Source: Kiritimatiellales bacterium
GTDB lineage: Bacteria; Verrucomicrobiota; Kiritimatiellia; Kiritimatiellales; Tichowtungiaceae
NCBI GenBank assembly: GCA_028692515.1
Contig: JAQUXG010000035.1
Span: 1-10,972, forward strand
Length of the DNA stretch: 10,972 bases
Reading direction: 5' to 3'
A program made the translations under genes and the position numbers. Below the pieces are notes generated by a model that ran no database searches, was not told the origin of the DNA, and worked only from the letters and a program-made list of their open reading frames with translations. This document shows positions 7,443 to 10,972 of the stretch, one piece after another (position 1 is the first letter of the stretch; each line of letters opens with the position of its first letter).

Positions 7443-8789
7443 TTATTCTGAACCCACTGAGCTCGGGGCGTGTTGCATCCCGATGAATTTATCAGTAAAT
7501 GACCGGTATAAAACATCGCAAAGGTTGTCTTCCCGGCTCAGGCTGCCGAATGAATAATAGGCTCCTGCGCGGCATCCCCCGCCGCATAGCGCGACAAATT
7601 TACACGTTTTACATTTGCTGATTTGCGTGGCACTAATTCTCACCCGCCGTGCTTCTGCCCCATCAATAATCTCCCGGATACGGTTAACCATAATATTGCC
7701 TAGCTTGAGTTCTTTGGCAGCCAGCAGATGGCACGGGTATACGTCTCCGTTGTAATCAATGCTTATCAGGGTGCGGGCCATGCCGCATAGGAGTTTCGGC
7801 TCTCTGCGGCACGACGGCGTATGATCCGGCGTTGATTTTCCGGCAGGGGAGTGGCGGGTTGACGTTTCTGCCGCCAGGCGGAGATTGAGTTCTTTTAAGG
7901 CCTCATATGCCGCCATGTCGTTGATGGATAAGTCGCTGCGCTGGTCGTGCGCGCTCAATCGAAGATTGTTCGGGGAAAATTCAGCACCGATGGAGAGCGC
8001 AAACCGGGCTAAATCTTCGAGTTCATGCAGGTTTTTAGAGTGGATCGTGGGTGCCAAAGCCAACGGGATGCCGTGATTTCTCAACGAATGAATTCCCGCA
8101 AGGATCTTTGGCAGTGAACCTTTTCCGCGTGTAATAGCATTTGTACTTTCGGTGATGCCGTCGATGCTGACCTGAACTTTAGTCAGACGTTGATATGCGT
8201 CCAGCCTGCGAGCGATCCGGTCGGTAATCAACGTTCCGTTTGTTAAGATGGAAAAGCGAAGCTCCGATGCATCCAGCAGATCGAGATAGTCGAAGATCCG
8301 TCGGGTTAAAAACGGCTCTCCTCCCGTAATGATTATTTCGCAATCCGGATTGGTCGTCTTCACTTCATCGGTAATCCGGGCGAATACCGCCTCCTCCATA
8401 TCCATCGCACTTCGGCTCTCGAACGCCTGAAAGCAATACGGGCATTTCAGGTTACATCGCAATGTGATGGCCACATACGCAGCGTGAAGCGGTTTGGAGT
8501 CCGGTGGCTCCAGCGTTGTCCTGTTCCAGCCGTCCCGATCCAGTTTTTTCAGGAATGCGGCGGTTTTTTCGTGAGCAGTGGTTTCGTCGTAGTTGAGATC
8601 GATAAGGAAGCGTTCCAGTTTCCCCGTTTCCCCGCTTGAGGCGGACAACAGGATGAAAAGAAGACTCTCTTCCGCATGTAATATGCTCAGGGCTCCTATC
8701 GATGGATTGCTTAGCAAATATCCACCGCCACAGCGCTCAATCTGTTGCGCTGTTACGTTTCCTGGAGCTGTTTTTATGGCGGTAGGCAT
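7443..8789 (-). CDS. Radical SAM/SPASM peptide maturase
   Basis: A 448-residue radical S-adenosylmethionine enzyme, presumably modifying the small peptide encoded just upstream. Residues ~9-95 look like a winged-helix peptide-recognition (PqqD/RRE-like) region, including C-G-G-G-Y-L-L-S-N-P. The radical SAM core starts at ~104 with C112, C116 and C119 (CX3CX2C) for the catalytic iron-sulfur cluster, then G-G-E-P-F at 156-160 and a V-S-I-D-G motif near 207. The SPASM domain is complete: C335, then G348-x4-C353, then C393-x2-C396-x5-C402-x3-C406, then C424, enough for two auxiliary clusters. Related enzymes form thioether, carbon-carbon or similar crosslinks in peptides (sactipeptides, ranthipeptides, others); the reaction here cannot be told. 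The ATG at 8789 has only a weak CAGG site; a much better GGAGG lies 29 bases upstream. An anaerobic-maturase (sulfatase-activating) role is less likely, since no sulfatase is present and a precursor-like gene is adjacent. Confidence 0.9.
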   Translation of the reverse strand: MPTAIKTAPGNVTAQQIERCGGGYLLSNPSIGALSILHAEESLLFILLSASSGETGKLERFLIDLNYDETTAHEKTAAFLKKLDRDGWNRTTLEPPDSKPLHAAYVAITLRCNLKCPYCFQAFESRSAMDMEEAVFARITDEVKTTNPDCEIIITGGEPFLTRRIFDYLDLLDASELRFSILTNGTLITDRIARRLDAYQRLTKVQVSIDGITESTNAITRGKGSLPKILAGIHSLRNHGIPLALAPTIHSKNLHELEDLARFALSIGAEFSPNNLRLSAHDQRSDLSINDMAAYEALKELNLRLAAETSTRHSPAGKSTPDHTPSCRREPKLLCGMARTLISIDYNGDVYPCHLLAAKELKLGNIMVNRIREIIDGAEARRVRISATQISKCKTCKFVALCGGGCRAGAYYSFGSLSREDNLCDVLYRSFTDKFIGMQHAPSSVGSE

Positions 8790-8843
8790 ATCAAAACCTG
8801 ACGCGCGGATGACGTTCGCCTCCGTGCTTGCTCATATAGATTA

Positions 8844-8881
8844 AAAAACCGTGCATCGACGGGGTCGATTGCACGGTTTTT
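8844..8881 (-). terminator. Hairpin with T-tract between precursor and maturase
   Basis: A 12-base perfect stem (AAAAACCGTGCA at 8844-8855 with TGCACGGTTTTT at 8870-8881) continues after a single bulged T into a 4-base TCGA/TCGA stem around a CGGGG loop. Read on the minus strand it starts 15 bases after the precursor stop and ends in a run of T, so it has the form of an intrinsic terminator. Because the maturase gene follows with no obvious promoter, it probably lets only part of transcription through, giving more precursor than enzyme. The symmetric A/T flanks mean it could also act on the opposite strand. Confidence 0.82.
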
Positions 8882-8896
8882 CACGATGCGGGTTAG

Positions 8897-9139
8897 TTAC
8901 ACATCTTTGCCTAAGGTGTACCCGATACACGCATTTATTAACGGGATGCCCGGACAGACTGTCCCGCACACCTGTCCCGCCTCCTCCGCAGAAGGAATGA
9001 TTGCTTCGCCGATTTTAACTTCATCGGTAGCGACCCCGAGTTTTTTGAGGGTTGCCGCAGGGTTCGCAGCAAATTCCTTCGTTAATTTCACGTCGGAATA
9101 TACCTGTCGAATAGCACGATCTAGACTCTGATCACTCAT
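8897..9139 (-). CDS. Candidate RiPP precursor peptide (three-cysteine tail)
   Basis: An 80-residue peptide encoded immediately before the radical SAM maturase. Residues 1-45 are a charged, helix-forming leader-like part (L-D-R-A-I-R-Q-V-Y, then F-A-A-N-P-A-A-T-L-K-K-L-G-V). Its pattern is reminiscent of NHLP/Nif11-type or similar RiPP leaders ending in a 'dP..al..lG' helix, but I do not recognise the exact family. Residues ~50-80 are small, hydrophobic and glycine-rich with cysteines 58, 62 and 71 (C-G-T-V-C-P-G-I-P, then N-A-C-I-G-Y), a plausible core for crosslinking. There is no clear double-glycine cleavage site. AAGGAG lies 9 bases before the ATG, a strong site fitting high expression. 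A hairpin terminator follows the stop. Identity as a precursor is inferred from size, composition and the adjacent maturase. Confidence 0.8.
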   Translation of the reverse strand: MSDQSLDRAIRQVYSDVKLTKEFAANPAATLKKLGVATDEVKIGEAIIPSAEEAGQVCGTVCPGIPLINACIGYTLGKDV

Positions 9140-9290
9140 ACTGTTCCACTCCTTTCCTGTCTTGTTTTCTCCTGACCCGGTTCTTCTATTTTAAAAATCA
9201 GTTTCGTGCAAGAATTTTACGCAAAAATATTTAGTACCATTATATTTTTTTTCTTTTCACGTCCGGCGGTTTGCGGTCACTCTTCCCGCC
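9140..9290. promoter_or_regulatory. AT-rich divergent intergenic region with candidate promoter
   Basis: This 151-base gap separates the minus-strand precursor from plus-strand comF, so promoters for both should lie here. It is strikingly AT-rich compared with the flanking genes. On the minus strand, TATAAT occurs at 9239-9244, a possible -10 element that would leave a leader of about 90 bases before the precursor; no good -35 element is seen. On the plus strand, TATATT at 9241-9246 overlaps it. The precursor ribosome-binding site (AAGGAG) is near 9149-9154. These assignments are weak because sigma-factor consensus in the host is unknown. Confidence 0.4.
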
Positions 9291-9986
9291 ATGTCCGACA
9301 TGCTCTATCCTCGCAACTGCCTTCAGTGCGGCGTGTCATCGCCGGAACCTTTCCGGCATATCTGCTGGGACTGTTTTTCTGATACACCAAAGATCGAGGC
9401 CCCGTTTTGCGCGCTCTGCGGCGATCCGGTCGCCGGATCGATCCAGCACGACTACATCTGCTTTGCCTGCGCCCGCGAAAAACCCGCATTTGAGCGGGCC
9501 CGTTCAGCAGTTCGCTATGAAGGGGCCGTGGGAAATGCCGTTCGTGACCTTAAATACAAGCACGCCCTGTGGCTGGTGAGAGATATGGCTGAGCTCCTGT
9601 TCAACTGCCTGCAGGCGGAATATCCGGAGATCCTGTTCGATCAGATTACCGCGGTGCCGCTTCATCCACCGCGTCGCCGCGAGCGGGGATTTAACCAGTC
9701 GGCGGTTCTTGGCGCGGCGCTGGCCCGGCGGCTGGAGCTCCCGTTTAGTGAGAGACTGCTGCGCCGTGTCCGCCCAACCGTCAGCCAAACGGGTTTGACA
9801 GCGCCGCAACGTGCGGCTAACGTGTGCGGCGCTTTTCGAGTCGGGTGGTTTGCCCGTCCAGCGGGGCGAAGAATTTTACTGGTTGATGATGTAATGACCA
9901 CCGGAGCCACGGTTAATGCCTGTGCAAAGACTCTGAAACAGGCCGGGGCGGTATCCGTGCATGTGATAACGGTGGCGAGAGGATGA
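9291..9986 (+). CDS. comF: ComF-family phosphoribosyltransferase-like protein
   Basis: A 231-residue protein of the ComF/GntX family. The N-terminus has paired cysteines C10-C13, C25-C28, C40-C43 and C57-C60, suitable for binding two zinc ions. The C-terminal half is a type I phosphoribosyltransferase fold: A-V-P-L-H-P-P-R-R-R-E-R-G-F-N-Q-S near 121-137 and the PRPP-binding loop I-L-L-V-D-D-V-M-T-T-G-A-T near 195-207. In naturally transformable bacteria ComF helps bring incoming single-stranded DNA into recombination; in others the role is unclear. The start could be the ATG at 9291 or the in-frame ATG at 9300, where the protein would begin M-L-Y-P-R-N-C, the more usual ComF beginning. Neither has a good ribosome-binding site. 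accD follows 74 bases later. Confidence 0.9.
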   Translation: MSDMLYPRNCLQCGVSSPEPFRHICWDCFSDTPKIEAPFCALCGDPVAGSIQHDYICFACAREKPAFERARSAVRYEGAVGNAVRDLKYKHALWLVRDMAELLFNCLQAEYPEILFDQITAVPLHPPRRRERGFNQSAVLGAALARRLELPFSERLLRRVRPTVSQTGLTAPQRAANVCGAFRVGWFARPAGRRILLVDDVMTTGATVNACAKTLKQAGAVSVHVITVARG

Positions 9987-9996
9987 AAACAACGAT

Positions 9997-10050
9997 GGAA
10001 TGATGGAGTAACGGAATCTTGTTTTCCTGATACTCCAACACTCCTATTCC
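9997..10050. repeat. Inverted repeat of GGAAT/GGAGT units in the comF-accD gap
   Basis: The left arm contains three units with an 8-base period (GGAATGAT, GGAGTAAC, GGAATCTT). The right arm contains their approximate complements (TTTTCC, ACTCC, ACTCC, ATTCC). The outermost five bases, GGAAT at 9997-10001 and ATTCC at 10046-10050, pair exactly, and the arms fold imperfectly around a loop near 10017-10024. It ends 10 bases before the accD ATG, close to the GAGG ribosome-binding site at 10052-10055, so a folded transcript could affect accD translation. It is unrelated in sequence to the repeat in the pstC-pstA gap but is built on the same plan. Confidence 0.65.
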
Positions 10051-10060
10051 CGAGGTACTT

Positions 10061-10912
10061 ATGGCTTTACGATTCGGTAAGAAAAAATATTCGACGGTTC
10101 AGGTTCGCAAACGGGATGTTCCGGATGGTCTATGGGAAAAATGCCCCGGCTGCGGCGAAATCCTCTATGCCAAAGAACTTGAGGCCAGCCTGCAGGTTTG
10201 CCCCAAATGCGACTTCCATTTTCCGTTGGCGCGGCAAAAGCGTATCGACATGTTTGCCGATGAAGGCACCTTTGTTGAATGGGATGCCGACATGATCTCC
10301 TCCGATCCGCTCGGCTTCACCGGTAAAGACTCCTATGTCGCCAAACTCGAAGCCAACCAGAAAAAGACCGGCTTCAAAGATGCCGTCACCTGCGGCGCCG
10401 CCAAAATGAGCGGACGCGACATTGGTCTCGGCGTAATGGACTTCTCCTTCCTTGGTGCCAGTATGGGCAGCGTCGTCGGTGAAAAAATCACCCGACTCAT
10501 TGAGCGCTGCACCGCTGAAAAACGTCCCTGTGTTCTGATCTGCGCCTCCGGCGGCGCCCGCATGTACGAAGGCCTCTACAGCCTCATGCAGATGGCCAAA
10601 ACCAGCGCCGCGCTCGCTCGCCATGCCAAAGCCGGCCTTCCGTATATTCCCGTTTTGACCCATCCGACAATGGCCGGCGTCATGGCCAGCTTCGCCACGC
10701 TCGGCGATGTCATCGTTGCCGAACCCGGCGCACTCATCGGTTTTGCCGGCCCGCGCGTTATCAAAGAAACCACGCAGCAGGATCTGCCCGAAGGCTTTCA
10801 GCGCGCCGAATTCCTTGAAAAACACGGCCTCATCGACATGGTCGTCCCGCGCCCGCAGCTCAAAGCCCGTCTGGTTCTGGTCCTCGACTACATGACCGAC
10901 AATGCTCAATAA
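10061..10912 (+). CDS. accD: Acetyl-CoA carboxylase carboxyltransferase subunit beta
   Basis: With AccA this subunit transfers the carboxyl group from biotin-carrier protein to acetyl-CoA, giving malonyl-CoA for fatty acid synthesis in the cytoplasm. The 283 residues match the family length. The N-terminal zinc ribbon is complete (C28, C31, C47, C50; C-P-G-C and C-P-K-C). The crotonase-like domain shows G-A-S-M-G-S-V-V-G-E-K near 132-142, A-S-G-G-A-R-M at 162-168, H-P-T-M-A-G-V near 201, and A-L-I-G-F-A-G-P-R-V-I near 224-234, where the subunit helps form the acetyl-CoA and biotin sites with AccA. GAGG lies 5 bases before the ATG. accA is not in the window. Confidence 0.97.
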   Translation: MALRFGKKKYSTVQVRKRDVPDGLWEKCPGCGEILYAKELEASLQVCPKCDFHFPLARQKRIDMFADEGTFVEWDADMISSDPLGFTGKDSYVAKLEANQKKTGFKDAVTCGAAKMSGRDIGLGVMDFSFLGASMGSVVGEKITRLIERCTAEKRPCVLICASGGARMYEGLYSLMQMAKTSAALARHAKAGLPYIPVLTHPTMAGVMASFATLGDVIVAEPGALIGFAGPRVIKETTQQDLPEGFQRAEFLEKHGLIDMVVPRPQLKARLVLVLDYMTDNAQ

Positions 10913-10936
10913 ACAATTCTCAATGTTCTATTGAAC

Positions 10937-10972
10937 AAGGAGTTTTGGAAACTGACGTGTCGGACGTTTCTC
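10937..10972 (+). other. Ribosome-binding site and possible start of the next gene
   Basis: AAGGAG at 10937-10942 follows the accD stop and is in front of an open frame that runs off the window. The likeliest start is the GTG at 10957 (14 bases downstream, rather long spacing), giving V-S-D-V-S. A TTG only 2 bases from the site is too close. folC often follows accD in other bacteria, but five codons are not enough to identify a gene. Confidence 0.35.

Noticed and set aside
7443..8789. Anaerobic sulfatase-maturating enzyme as an alternative identity for the radical SAM gene
   Set aside because: The SPASM architecture would allow it, but there is no sulfatase gene, and the RRE-like N-terminus plus neighbouring precursor fit peptide maturation better.
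8886..9131. Plus-strand open frame of 81 codons over the precursor gene
   Set aside because: It has no ribosome-binding site, and the minus-strand frame has a strong one, a leader-like composition and a terminator.
10130..10909. Minus-strand open frame of 259 codons opposite accD
   Set aside because: The accD frame is complete with zinc ribbon and catalytic motifs; the antisense translation has no recognisable features.

Overview
The window looks like a chromosomal segment from a Gram-negative-type bacterium with fairly high GC. I lean towards the PVC superphylum (Kiritimatiellota/Verrucomicrobiota-like). This rests on the enlarged Pst permeases and on two kinds of intergenic inverted repeat built from short degenerate tandem units, which resemble dispersed repeats I remember from such genomes. 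No rRNA or other firm taxonomic marker is present, so the placement is an inference.

Region 1 (1-6491, + strand) is a compact phosphate-uptake and phosphate-sensing operon in the order pstC (5' end outside the window), pstA, pstB, phoU, phoB-type response regulator, phoR-type histidine kinase. PstC and PstA form the membrane channel and PstB is the ATPase. PhoU links transporter state to kinase PhoR, and PhoR phosphorylates the regulator PhoB. Both permeases are larger than the textbook form: PstC has an extra hydrophobic block and PstA has an insert of about 155 residues after its first membrane helix. The only wide gap in the operon (pstC-pstA) holds an inverted repeat of CACGAAT-type units.

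Region 2 (6492-9290) is an accessory-looking, visibly more AT-rich stretch between two housekeeping blocks. A trypsin-fold serine protease without a signal peptide follows phoR on the + strand with no evident terminator between them. It converges on a minus-strand pair: an 80-residue peptide with a leader-like N-terminus and a three-cysteine tail, then a radical SAM/SPASM maturase. The pair is separated by a strong hairpin with a T-tract, the expected layout of a small RiPP (ribosomally made, post-translationally modified peptide) locus with abundant precursor and limited maturase. No exporter gene is visible. Whether the protease belongs to this locus is open.

Region 3 (9291-10972, + strand) returns to core genes: a ComF-family phosphoribosyltransferase-like protein, a second type of inverted repeat, accD (acetyl-CoA carboxylase beta subunit), and a ribosome-binding site that probably starts another gene at the window edge.

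The candidate for something undescribed is the precursor/maturase pair at 7443-9139, with the adjacent protease as a possible but unproven partner.
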